A DNA stretch of 64,000 nucleotides from Tupaia tana. Taxonomy: Eukaryota > Chordata > Mammalia > Scandentia > Tupaiidae. Below, piece by piece: positions 22,316 to 33,096 of this stretch. Made by a program: the position numbers and the translations under genes. The stretch spans positions 17,638,095 to 17,702,094 of the forward strand of contig JAKSZU010000004.1 of the NCBI GenBank assembly GCA_026018925.1, given 5' to 3'. Position 1 is the stretch's first letter; each line of letters opens with the position of its first letter. Below the pieces are notes generated by a model that worked only from the letters and a program-made list of their open reading frames with translations, did no database searches and was not told the origin of the DNA.

Positions 22316-22628
22316 CTCTATGTTTTCAAACTTTTCAAGGAACTTTTTGAGGACTGCAAAAGCTTCTGCTAAACCCTTCACTGAATTTTCTTTGGGTGTT
22401 TTTCCTTCTTCTGGAGTTTCCCATTTTCTTGTCTTTTCATCTAGTATTCCTGTTCCAGTTCCACCAACTCCTCCCTGGTCAGTGCCTCAGGAAGCACCTC
22501 TAGTCCCCTCAGTGTCATCCTCTCTGCACCCAATTAAGGTTGTTTTCCACCTCAGCCGCAACCTTGTTGATTTTACAACCAACTACATAGTTGTTTATCA
22601 CATATTAAGTGCTATACTTAATTGTATG

Positions 22629-23119
22629 TGCTTTACTTTTTTTTAATTGCCAGAGGGCTTATATGCTCACGAGAGAGAGAGAGAGAAAGAGACAGAGAGA
22701 GTGTGAGCCCGCGCGAAAGCTCTAATAAGGTATGGTCACACCACAGCCCCTTCTGCATTTCTCCATCCTGTTGGAATTTTGGGCAGGCATGTATATACAA
22801 CCAGAGTGTGTGTGTGTGTGTTTGTTATTATTCTTTATTTTTTTATTTAAATAATTTAAATTAATTTAATTAATTTAATTTAATTTTAATAATTTAAAAT
22901 TTTTAATTTAAGACAGAGAGAGAAAGGGAAAGTGAGAAAGCAAGCCACCAGGTCTGGGACTTAACCGCAGTTGGCCACGTTGGAGTCCAGTGCCTTAACC
23001 ACCACACCACCTGCCAGCCTATGACCAGTGTATTTTTCAAGTTGCCAGGCCCAGGATTCAAATTGCTGTCAGCCATATGGGATCCATCTCCCTTAACCAC
23101 TAGACTATGAGCCTGGTCT
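22629..23119 (-). repeat. Old long-type SINE split by a short-family SINE
   Basis: Outer pieces lie at 22629-22825 and 23022-23119. Between them is a minus-strand short-family copy (22826-23021) with an unusually long TTTAATTTAAT tail. Confidence 0.75.
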
Positions 23120-23268
23120 CGTGATACACTTTTGTAAGACTGGCAGTACAGTTGGTTTGTTTACACTAACATTATCACAAACACCTGAGTAATGCATTGA
23201 GCTATGACACTACGATGGCTACAGTATAACCAGGTAATAGGAATTTTTCAACTTCATCATAATCTTAC

Positions 23269-23546
23269 TTTTTTTTTTTTTTTTTTTCTTTTTCTTGAGA
23301 GGTTTTTGCTATAGGGCGCGTGCACTCGCCAGACAGACAGAGAGAGACAGAGAGATAGAAAGCAGGAAATCACCCCCCAGGGGGGGTGGTCACGCCGCAA
23401 TCCCTTCTCCTCCATTCTCCTCTCGGGATCTTGGGCACGCACGCACACGCGCCCGGCGTGAGTTTAAGCCGCCGGGTCCGGGGCTCGAACCGCGGTCAAC
23501 TACGTGGGAGTCCAGCGACATAGCCATTACGCTAACTGCTGGTCCC
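23269..23546 (-). repeat. Young long-family SINE with 19-bp target duplication
   Basis: Flanked by AACTTCATCATAATCTTAC (23250-23268 and 23547-23565), which is transposon sequence. The head is intact, with GGCTCGAACC (minus strand) forming the B box. Confidence 0.95.
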
Positions 23547-23677
23547 AACTTCATCATAATCTTACGACCTGTATCTGGCCCATTGTTGGACTGAAACATT
23601 GCCTTGTGGCACGTGGCCAGGTATTATAGTGGGACACACTGTTTTTACCACCCTTCAAGAAGTACAACATTACTGGC

Positions 23678-24232
23678 TTTTTTTTTTTAAGTTTGTTTCA
23701 GGATATGCTCTCACCAGAGATAGGGAAGGTGAGAAATCAGTGGGGATGGCCTCAGTGGGGATGCAGTCCCTTTTCCTGAAGTCTCCTCTTGAGATTTGTG
23801 GGCACACATGAACACATGCCTGGCATGTTTTTCAGGCCATTGGTTCTGGGACACTAACTGCACAGTCGGCCACATGGGATCCAGCGCCTTAACCTCCATG
23901 TCACCTGTTGACCCCAGCTTGCCCCTACTTACGTTCCTGGAGGTAATCACTTCTGACTTCTAAAACCATCTGTGTTGAACTTTTTTTTTTTGGAGAGGTT
24001 TTCTGTTACAGGGCGCGTGTGCTCGCCAGAGAGACAGAGAGACAGAAAGCGAGAAATCACCCCCCCAGGGGGCTGGCCACACTGCAATCCCTTCTCCTTC
24101 ATTCTCCTCTCAGGATCTTGGGCACACATGCACACGCGCTCGGTGTGAGTTTAAGCCACCGGGTCCGGAACTCGAACCGCGGTCGACTTCATGGGAGTCC
24201 AGTGACATAGCCATTACGCTAACTGCTGGTCC
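23678..24232 (-). repeat. Old and young long-type SINEs
   Basis: 23678-23918 is diverged. 23981-24232 is close to consensus and flanked by TGTGTTGAAC/TATGTTGAAC. Confidence 0.85.
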
Positions 24233-24239
24233 CTATGTT

Positions 24240-24476
24240 GAACTTCATAAATGTGATCACATGGTATGCACTGTCTTGTGTCTGAACTTTTTTCCTCTCA
24301 CAGTTGTTTTTATGAGCTTCATCTATCTTGTTGCCAGTAGCAATGTTTGTTCATCGTTGCTATGTTATATATCCCATGGTATACATTAAACTATTTACCA
24401 TTCAGTAATAGACAGTTGGGGCTATTTCCAGCTTGGGACTATTACAAGTACCACTGCTGTGAACGTTCTTATAAAC

Positions 24477-24508
<32 letters not shown>

Positions 24509-25215
24509 ACTTACATACACATTTCTGTGGAAATGCTGTGTCGTAGAGTCTGTATGTGTTCAGCTTTAGTCGATGTCGTCAAGCAGCTTTCCAGATGATT
24601 GTGCCAGTGTCCAGTCCACTGCTGTGTGAGGATTCCAGCTCCATCTCAGCAATGTGTACTAATCCCCGCCACTCCCCCATTTTAGCCATTCTGGTGGATA
24701 TGGAATGGTATTGCATGGTGGTTTTAATTTTTATTTTGTTGTTGACCGTTGAATACTTTTTCATGTGCTTTTTGTTTTTTGTTTTGTTTGTTTGTTTTAT
24801 CAGAAAGTGCATGTACTCACCAGAGAAAGAGAGGGAGGAAAAAGCAACCCCCAGTGGGGTGTGGTCACATCATAATCCCTTCTCCTTCATTTCTCCATCC
24901 TGTCAGGATTTTTGGCACACATGCACACTCACCTGGCATGGTTTTTAAGCCACTAGGGCTAGAATTGGAATCCCAGTTAGCCATGTGGGGTCAGACTTCC
25001 TTAGCTACTAGTCTGTGGGGCTAATCCTAGCCATTTTGTCTGTAGTGAGAATTCAAGTTTTTTTCCCATTTTTCTTCTATCAGGTTGTCTGGTTTTTTTT
25101 CATATACGTATGTAAGAATTCTATACTTTATGTATTATGGAAATGAGTTCCTTATGAATATATGTATTATAACTATATTTTTCTACTCTTTGGACTATCT
25201 TTTATTCTCTTATGA
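24240..25215 (-). mobile_element. L1 3' region, split by a SINE
   Basis: 24240-24769 and 25028-25215 read as an old L1 3' end in reverse orientation (TATTTCCAGCTTGGGACTATTAC; GCCATTCTGGTGGATATGG). It contains (TG)n at 24478-24508. The SINE at 24770-25027 (minus) interrupts it at AGCCATTCT/AGCCATTTT. Confidence 0.7.
24770..25027 (-). repeat. Old long-type SINE in L1
   Basis: (GTTT)n tail, CCCCCAGTGGGGTGTGG body, GTGGGGCTAATCC head end. Confidence 0.75.
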
Positions 25216-25219
25216 TAAA

Positions 25220-25755
25220 ACAGCAACATAGCCATCACGCCAACTGCTGGTCCCACCTCTTACTCTTTTTTTAAAAGTGTATTTATGGGACCAGCAGATG
25301 GCGTCATGGCTATATCTGGACTCCCATTTAGTTGACCATGGTTCGAGTCCCGGACCCTGTGGCTTAAACTCACACCAGGCACCTGTGTGTGTGTGCCCAA
25401 GATCCTGGGAGGAGAATGGAGGAGAAGGGATTGCGGCATGGCCATCCCCCCCGGGGGGTGATTTCTTGCTTTCTGTCTCTCTCTGTCTTTCTGATGAGCG
25501 CACATGCCCTATAGCAAAAACCTCTAAAAAAAAAAAAATGACACTGACTTCCATGACAGTGAGAGACAGAGACAGAGTGACTGACAGAGAGCATCCTCAG
25601 CAGGGTCTCATGTCACTGTTTCCTCCATCCTCTTAACTTTCCCAGCCAGGATCATGCCTGTCATGTACAGTCAACTCAGGAACCAAACCCACAGTCTTCC
25701 AGATTGATCCAGTGTTGCCTGAGCAGTGTGTTACTGCTGTACAACTGGACCAACC
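25220..25755. repeat. SINE scrap (-), long SINE (+), third-family SINE (-)
   Basis: 25220-25256 is only the head of a minus copy (GCCAACTGCTGGTCCC). 25287-25539 is a full plus long copy. 25545-25755 is a third-family minus copy. Confidence 0.78.
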
Positions 25756-26002
25756 CTATTTTTCCTGCTCTGTATATACTGTGTCAACTACAGCTTTGGG
25801 AAGACTACTTTCAATATTCTGCGTACAGAATATTGGGCATTGGGTCATTATTTACTTGGAGATTCTGCTCAAATAAAAATTCACAGCTCTTTTCTATAAG
25901 TGATTTTACTTTCTTAAAACATAAGACTGTTTTTAAAGTGTTTTCTGTTTGTCTCTAGTGCCTAGCAGAGAGTAGGCTCTTAGCAAATGAATGAATGATC
26001 TT

Positions 26003-26225
26003 GCTATAGGTCATGTGCGCTCGCCAGAAAGAGACAGAAAGCGAGTAATCACACCCCAGGGGGGATGGCCATGCCACAATCCCTTCTCCTCCATTTTCCT
26101 CTCGGGATCTTGGGCATGCATGCACATGCGTCTGGTGTGAGTTTAAGCCACTGGGTCCAGGACTCAAACTGCTGTCGACTACATGGGAGTGCAGCAACAT
26201 AGCCATTACAGTAACTGCTGGTCCT
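26003..26225 (-). repeat. Long-family SINE without A tail
   Basis: Starts directly at TATAGGTCATGTGCGCTCGC and ends CTGCTGGTCCT, flanked by GATCTTGC on both sides. The missing tail is unusual. Confidence 0.85.
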
Positions 26226-26323
26226 GATCTTGCATTTCTTATTTAAACTATTTTCATATTAGAGCTGACATTGTTTCAACTTAAGATAATTTTGAATCCT
26301 GATCCTGTTACCCAGTATACATG

Positions 26324-26453
26324 GCGTCTTCAAAAAGATCATGCAAAATGCATATTATGAGAAACTTTGTGGATTTCAAAAACCGTTGTAACAAAATAAA
26401 TTCATATTTCAGTTTGATTTTTCTCTGGACTTTCTGAAAGTCCCTTACATTAT
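26324..26453 (+). mobile_element. Palindromic mariner-like MITE
   Basis: CTTCAAAAAGATCATGCAAA at one end and TTCTCTGGACTTTCTGAAAG at the other are decayed inverted repeats over about 130 bp. Confidence 0.5.
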
Positions 26454-26784
26454 CTACTCTTTGAGCATTATTAATTGAATGTGTTCATTCAAGTAGCTAA
26501 GGACAGAGCCCTAAGACTTCTTTCTAGATTAATATCAGTTATTTTATTGTAGTTACATCTGTGCTGGTTTTGGGTTTTTGACCAGCCATGAATATTCCTA
26601 AATATACTATGTTCCCACTCATTATTTCACAGTAGCTGCTGGGCTAATGAGAAGCTTTTCAGGTTCTCTGAAGCGGAGGGATGGGTAGAGGGAGCATTCT
26701 GCAAAACCTCCCAGAACCAGGGGCCTAAACAGCTCTGGCCTCAGAGGGAGGAGCCTTCAAGAGCTCTAATTCTTCACCCTGTAA

Positions 26785-26922
<138 letters not shown>

Positions 26923-27445
26923 TGAGTGATAGATTTATAAAAACTCAAGTCTGTGCCCAGGTGCTCTAGAAGTCTGGCTACCTGCTTGGGGACCAGGGGA
27001 CTGGAAGCTCTTGCCGAGACCATCACCCACAGTGGGGCGGGGTCTTCTAGCTAGAGATCTCCCTGGAGGAGATAGACATCATGGGACGGTCCTTGTCTAA
27101 GACACACGAATCCTATCCGGTAGGACAGAGTGGGCTGCATAGAATCACTCAAGCTGTTCTACCCCAGTACCAATGAGTAGCACGTGTCTGGAAAATACCT
27201 ACTGAGATCAAGGCTCTGTAGGGCGAGGAAGGAACTCAGGCCTTAGCCAGCTTCAGGGTTTGGTTCACAACCAAAGTCAAAGATCAGAGCATAGTTTTAA
27301 GGCTTCCTGGAGAAGGAATTAAGTCGGCTGCTCTCTTAGACAGTGTTACTGGGAAGGGATTTCAGAGGCTAGAGCTCCCCATCCCATAGTAGACTCCTCC
27401 ATCTGTCTCCTTTTGTTGCTCTTCCACTGCTGGGAAGCTGACTAG

Positions 27446-27751
<306 letters not shown>

Positions 27752-28105
27752 TATCACCCTATCCTTGAAGTTGGAAGACAAAGGGTGTCCTTTGTTGGAG
27801 GCATCAGAAACAGACTAGCAGCAGAGATGCACTCTGGGTTCTGTCTTCATACTGTTCGAGTCGTTTTGCAGACAGTTTTCAGCCATAGGAAGTAAGAATG
27901 TTTCTGTCCTGCTGTCCAATTGTGGCGCATCAGCAGGTTTCTAACTTATTTATACTCCTTCCCCATAATCTCCAAGCCTGTGCTAAAGGTTCCTGCCCTC
28001 TGAAGGGCCTTAGAAGGAGGAGCCAGTGAGCAGCCCCATACTTGAAGTTATAAACTTGGGAAGGAGCATTTAGCCAATAAAATGTTGAAGCTCTAGAGAG
28101 CTGGG
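27752..28105 (+). other. NSUN4: NSUN4 3' UTR
   Basis: AATAAA at 28076-28081 is the first good polyA signal after the stop. Confidence 0.75.
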
Positions 28106-28871
28106 CTATAGTAGGGAGCTTCATGTCACTCTAGGTACTTTGAGTTCCATTTGCACCAGCCGAAGCTGCTAAGCACTGACTCTGAGGTACCCAAATGCCA
28201 AGACCTCAGCCTGGTTAGAGGCCTCTGGTTACAGAGCCCCTCTCACACTCTTAAGGTGAGTTCTACCTCTCAGTCTTGAGCAGCTGAGAGGCTCAAACAA
28301 GCCCACCTAGTTTCTCCATATGGCCTGTGATCTAATTTAAGGAACAAGTAACTAAAAATGTTAAGCCAGTACATAATAATCTGCTTACTTGCTCACGCTG
28401 AGAAAGCCTCCTAAGCTGAGTAATTCCGGCCATTCCTCCTGCTGTCAACGGCACGGCTGCCCAGATGTAGCTGGGAGGCAGCTTCTGCCACAGGGCTGTC
28501 ATATTCTGTTGTGTGTCTCTTCCTTTGTTCACTCATCTAGCAAGTATTCTTCTAGCTTCTGCAGATAGGCAGCTAGGGAGCCCTGAAGGTGTGGCGGTTG
28601 GGATTATGCAAGATAATCATGGCTTCCAATCCTCAGAATGGCAACTCTTCTCCTGCTTCCTGGGGACCTGGGAATCTCCTACCATGTTTTGCTATATTCT
28701 GGGCTTTTTGTTCTTGTTTCTAGCCCCAGGCTGAGCTCTGTGCCTGCTCCTTGGCCCACCCCTAAGCCCCTCCAAATGCTTTCCCCAGCATCATAGGGCT
28801 TTGCCTCATAGGGTGTATTTGGGGGCAGCATCACATCAGTCATTCTAACTTTAGGTAAAAGAAGGTAGCTT
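28106..28871. other. Intergenic, no gene seen
   Basis: Unique-looking sequence with no long conserved frame; the short ORFs here have no supporting features. Confidence 0.4.
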
Positions 28872-29149
28872 GGGGACCAGCAGATGGCATAAAGGTTATG
28901 TTATTGGACTCCCACATAGTTGACTGTGGTTCAAGTCCTGGATCCAGCAGCTTAAAACTTACACAGGGTGCATGTGCGTGTGTGCCCAAAACCCCAAGAG
29001 GAGAATGGAGGAAAAGGGATTGTGGCATGGCCATCCTCCCTGGGGGATGATTTCTCTCTTTCTGTCTCACTCTCTTTCTCTGTCTCTTTGTCTCTGGAGA
29101 GTGCACACACCCTATAACAAATATCTCTCATACAAAAAAAAAAAAAAAG
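28872..29149 (+). repeat. Long-family SINE
   Basis: GGGGACCAGCAGATGGCATAA head; ends CTATAACAAATATCTCTC and a 16-nt A tail. 29150-29800 beyond it shows no gene. Confidence 0.87.
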
Positions 29150-29804
29150 AAACTGGTGGTCACAGGTACTAAAAATTGCATAAGATTTCTTGCAGGTAAC
29201 CTTTTTTCCTGAAGAACTGGTCCTTGTGCAGGAAAGGGCAGGTAACTAGAATACCTGAAGGCTTCTTGACTCTTCCCACTTCCCTTATCTCTCCTCTCCC
29301 TGCCACTCCTTTGTCCTTTGTGTTTTTCTTGCTAATCAAATTTGGGCATTAGATAGTCAATTGAAAAGGACTTTAGCTAAAGTTAAGCCTTCTCCTTTCC
29401 TGGGATTTGCATTGTAACCTACCTTCCAGACTCAAAATCAAGTGGAGCTAGGAAGATAGCACTCCAGGGAGCTTGGCTGGTGCTCTAAGTGGGACTTAAC
29501 CAGCCTTCTTGCATGGCATGTGGTCCCTTTCCTGTCTACAGATACTTAGTGTTTGCTGAGGCTGAGAGACCCCAGGTGCTTGGGCTTCTGTCCTTGGCCT
29601 CCCATGTATCCAACGTGATGGCTGATTCAGTGCTACGCAGTGATAATTCAAGAGAAGAGGGTTTACCTCTGGGGTCGGAATCTAACTGGGAACAGACCGA
29701 CCCTGGTAAGAAAAGCAAAAACTACTTTAGAGAAGAGTTTGATTATCTCCTATAAGTCAGCATCCACCTGCCCTACCTCCCAGTTACTCCAATACTAGAG
29801 AGAA

Positions 29805-30155
29805 TTCCTGAAGAAACTCGTGTACCCAGCAGGAAACATGTACAGGAATGCTCATAGCAGCCCTGTTCACAAAAGCAAAAGCTGCAGACAACCTGAATGC
29901 CCACGAGCAAGAGAGTGGATGAGTAAGTTGGAGTACTTGCACAGCGGAATATTAAATAGTTGTTGAAACAAAGGTGCTGTAGTGATAGTCAACGACACAG
30001 GTGAATCTTAGCCAGAAAACATTCAGTGAGAAGAGTTTATTCCCATTAGCATGATGCCCCTTTTGAAAGAGTTGTTCTTTTTAATTTGTTATTATTTATA
30101 TACAACATCAATGTTAAATGTACTGACTTTTAGTGATTTTTTTAATGTTCAGTGA
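29805..30155 (+). mobile_element. Old L1 3' fragment
   Basis: CATGTACAGGAATGCTCATAG and GGTGAATCTTAGCCAGAAAAC are typical of L1M 3' regions in forward orientation. Confidence 0.6.
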
Positions 30156-30157
30156 TT

Positions 30158-30400
30158 TTTTTTTTTTTTTAGATTTTTGCTATAGGGCACTTGCCAGAGA
30201 AACAGAGAGACACAGAAAGCCATAAATCATCCCCCAGGGGGATGGCCACGCCGCAATCCCTTCTCTGTTCTCCTCTTGGGATCTTAGGCACGCAGGCACA
30301 CACACCCGGCGTGAGTTTTAAGCCACCGGCTCCAGGAGTCGAACTGCGGTCAACTGTGTGGGAGTCCAGCGATGTAACTATTAAGGCCATCTGGTGGTCC
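30158..30400 (-). repeat. Long-type SINE
   Basis: Minus copy with TATAGGGCACTTGCCAGAG and ending ATCTGGTGGTCCCC. Confidence 0.85.
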
Positions 30401-30403
30401 CCT

Positions 30404-31372
30404 TTTAATGAATTTTGATAGTTGTGTGTAACAGTGTAATCATGAGGATATAGAAAATCATTTCATCTCCTAAAAAGTTTCCTTGTGTTCTTTGCACTCA
30501 ATCCTGTTCCCCTATCCCTGGTCCTAGGTGACCGCTAACCTGCTTTCCATGGCTGTAGTTTTGCCTATTTTAGAATTTTATATTGCAGAACAAAGATAGA
30601 GCTTACAGCAGGATTGCAAAAGCTCTGTCCTTATCTCTGGGGACACCTGGGTGTCTAGTTTTTGACCAGGATAGCGGTACTAGGACTTCAACACTGTTTA
30701 TAGTACAAAGCTCATCCGATGACCCCGAGAGTCACTTTCTTTTTTGGAGTATTTACAACTGGTCTGACTTAGTTACATAGGTCTGGCTTGACTTTATGGC
30801 CAGAGTAGCATAAAAATCTGCTGGAAACTTCTGATTTGAGCTCTCCCAAAGCCAGATTCCTCTTAGAGATCTTGGTGATTCAGTCCAGAGATACCTCACC
30901 GGGAATCCACGTGTGAATGAGGGCCACAGGGAGCATGTCTCTGGATTCCTGTTGTTTACTGCTGTCTTTCTCTTTGACCCATATCCTTTGCCTTTAAATA
31001 TGAGTCTTAAGTGATTGTGTTCTGTGAAGTCTGGGGAATCCTTTCAAATGCCTGACCCTGGGAAGTTTTTGTGCAAATAAATGGACTCATACTATATGCA
31101 GTCTTTTGTGTTTGACTTCTTTTACTTTGTAGATTGTTTTTGAGATTCATTTTGTTGTTGTACTAATGTTTTATTCTTTTTATTGCTAAATTGTATTCAG
31201 TGTTCTAGATAAACCAGGTTTGTTTATTCACTCACCTGTGGTGGACCTTTGATTGGCTTCTAGGTCATATATGTATATGTATATATATGTATAAAGTGAA
31301 ATATAGCTATGAATTAAAGTATATTTTAAAAAGAAACATATGCAGTAAAAAAAAAAAAAAAAAAAGGCTGAA
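30404..31372 (-). mobile_element. L1 3' fragment split by an LTR-like insertion
   Basis: 30404-30583 and 31076-31372 read as one reverse L1M segment (CCATGGCTGTAGTTTTGCC ... TGGACTCATACTATATGC ... TTGAGATTCATTTTGTTG). Confidence 0.65.
30584..31075. mobile_element. Candidate solo LTR inserted in L1
   Basis: 492 bp that cleanly interrupts the L1. It begins TGCAGAAC and ends TTTTGTGCA (TG...CA). Flanks ...TTATAT and AATAAATGG suggest a short A/T duplication. Orientation and family not resolved. Confidence 0.45.
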
Positions 31373-31531
31373 AGAATAGTATTCGCTGTAGGTCTGATAC
31401 TTTTTGCCCATAAATTTATAATGTAGTTAAAATGAACAAACTATTTGAAAACTGTAACTTACTGATTCAAGATGTAATCGAAAATTTAATGGCACCTCCT
31501 AACTGAAATTATAAATTAGGTGGTCACCTCT

Positions 31532-32083
31532 GGGGCCAGCAGATAGTGTAGTGATTATGTCACTGGGCTCCACATGGCTGACTGAAGTTTGCCTCCTGGA
31601 CCCAGTGGCTTGAAAATCATGCTGAGTGTGTGTGCATGCGTTCCCAGGATCCCAGAAGGAGAATGGAGGAGAGAGGATTTCTATGTGGCCATCCCTCCCT
31701 GGGGACTGATTTCTCTTTCCTTTTCACCATCTCTGTCTCTCTCTCTCTCTCCAGCATGTGTGTGCAGTGCCCTATGGCAAAAACCTCTTAAAAAAATACA
31801 ATAGGCACGGTACCAGCAGTTGGTGTAATGGCTATGTCACTGGACTCCCATGTGGTTGACTGCAGGTCGAGTCCCGGACCTGGTGGCTTAAACTCACACT
31901 GAGCATGTGTGCGTGCGTGCCCCAGATCCCGAGAGCAGAATAGGAGAATGGAAGAGAAGGGATTGCGGTGTGGCCATCCCCCCTGGGGGGTGATTTCTCA
32001 CTTTCTATCTCTCTGTCTCTCTCTGTCTTTCTGGCGAGTGCATGTGCCCTATAGCAAAAACCTCTCAAAAAAAAAAAAAAAAT
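31532..32083 (+). repeat. Two long-family SINEs
   Basis: 31532-31797 older (GGGGCCAGCAGATAGTG). 31809-32083 younger, flanked by CAATAGGCA. Confidence 0.87.
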
Positions 32084-32289
32084 GCAATAGGCAGAATCAG
32101 AGTGCATCATACTTGGTATAGGTAAGTATTATTTTGTAAAGCATTTGTTTCTGTGCATGTATAGACACAATTTCAAATATATTCTCACTGTAATCATGGT
32201 CAAAGAAGTAGAAAAGCCACTTCCGTGAACAATCACAGGACTCCGGAGAACATACCTTTCTAAGTGTGGTCACAGCATCTGCTGAGGCT

Positions 32290-32606
32290 TCCAGAGATCC
32301 CTGTCCTCTGGTGGTCCTGCTCTCGTGTCATCCCCTGCTGGACCTGGTGACTTACTTCTGCAAACAGGGCAGTGAACGCGAGGGGATGACACTCTCATGA
32401 TTAGGTTGCAAAGCCTGTGACTCTCGTCTTCCTGGTGTTTTCTGTCTGACTTTCCTGTGACTGCCCTAATGGAGAAGGCCACCTGATAAAGAACTGAGGA
32501 TGGCTCCAGCTAACAGCAAGGACCTTCTGCCCAAGACCCTCAAGAAGCTTGCTACCAGCTGAAGGAGTTTGGAAGCAGATCGTCTTCATGACTACAGCCC
32601 TAGTTG
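32290..32606 (+). mobile_element. Old MaLR-type LTR, left part
   Basis: TTAGGTTGCAAAGCCTGTG ... AAAGAACTGAGGATGG ... GACTACAGCCC resembles an old mammalian LTR. Its right part resumes at 34019-34160 (GATTGCAGCCTTGTGAGAG ... AACCATGAGATAAT). Three later insertions separate the halves. Confidence 0.5.
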
Positions 32607-32641
32607 TTTTTTTTGTTTTTTTTTTTTTCTTTCTTTCTTTT

Positions 32642-32688
<47 letters not shown>

Positions 32689-32848
32689 GAGAAACAGGAA
32701 CTATCTTTCTCCCAGGCTTCCAGCCAACCAAGGCCGCAGACATACCCAGGGATGTGCCCAGCATGTCCAAGTCAACCTGGGATCCAAACTCTGGGCCTTC
32801 CCACTTGGCTCCCGTACTGCACAATGGCACCCTAACACTGTGGCTGGG
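32607..32848 (-). repeat. Insertion 1 at the reused target: third-family-like SINE
   Basis: Long T runs (including about 39 T at 32647-32685), then AATGAGAAACAGGAAC... to CTGTGGCTGGG. Flanked by CCCTAGTTG at 32598-32606 and 32850-32858. Confidence 0.65.
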
Positions 32849-32858
32849 CCCCTAGTTG

Positions 32859-33080
32859 ATTTTTTTTAAAGTCTATTTCTTCCACAAGAAAGAACGAGAT
32901 AGACAGAAAAAGACAGGCACTCTCAACCGAAGCCTCCCATCGCGATCCTCCGCCAGCCCCTCAGCCAGCCAGAATCACAGGCAAGCACAGCCCAGTGGGC
33001 ACAGGTCGACGTAACCCACCCCGTCTCCCATGGATCCTACACTGGTAAGCTGTGGGCTGCCTCTGCACCCCAGTACTGAT
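32859..33080 (-). repeat. Insertion 2 at the reused target: third-family-like SINE
   Basis: ATTTTTTTTAAAGTCTATTTC ... CCAGTACTGAT, flanked by CCCTAGTTG and CCCTTAGTTG. Confidence 0.65.
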
Positions 33081-33096
33081 CCCCTTAGTTGGAGTC

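Larger units (their letters stand above)
19259..23620 (+). mobile_element. Fossil cut-and-paste DNA transposon (Tigger-like), shattered by SINEs
   Basis: The left end TA-TAGTCATGCATCACCTAAC and the right end ...GGCACGTGGCCAG are decayed inverted termini next to TA. Pieces recognised in order: 19259-19619, about 20272-20328, 20570-20712, 21040-21138, about 21330-21480, about 22316-22628, 23120-23268 and 23547-23620. Between them lie at least ten SINEs. I recognise the wording as a widespread mammalian DNA transposon, probably TcMar-Tigger; the subfamily name is uncertain. Confidence 0.65.
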
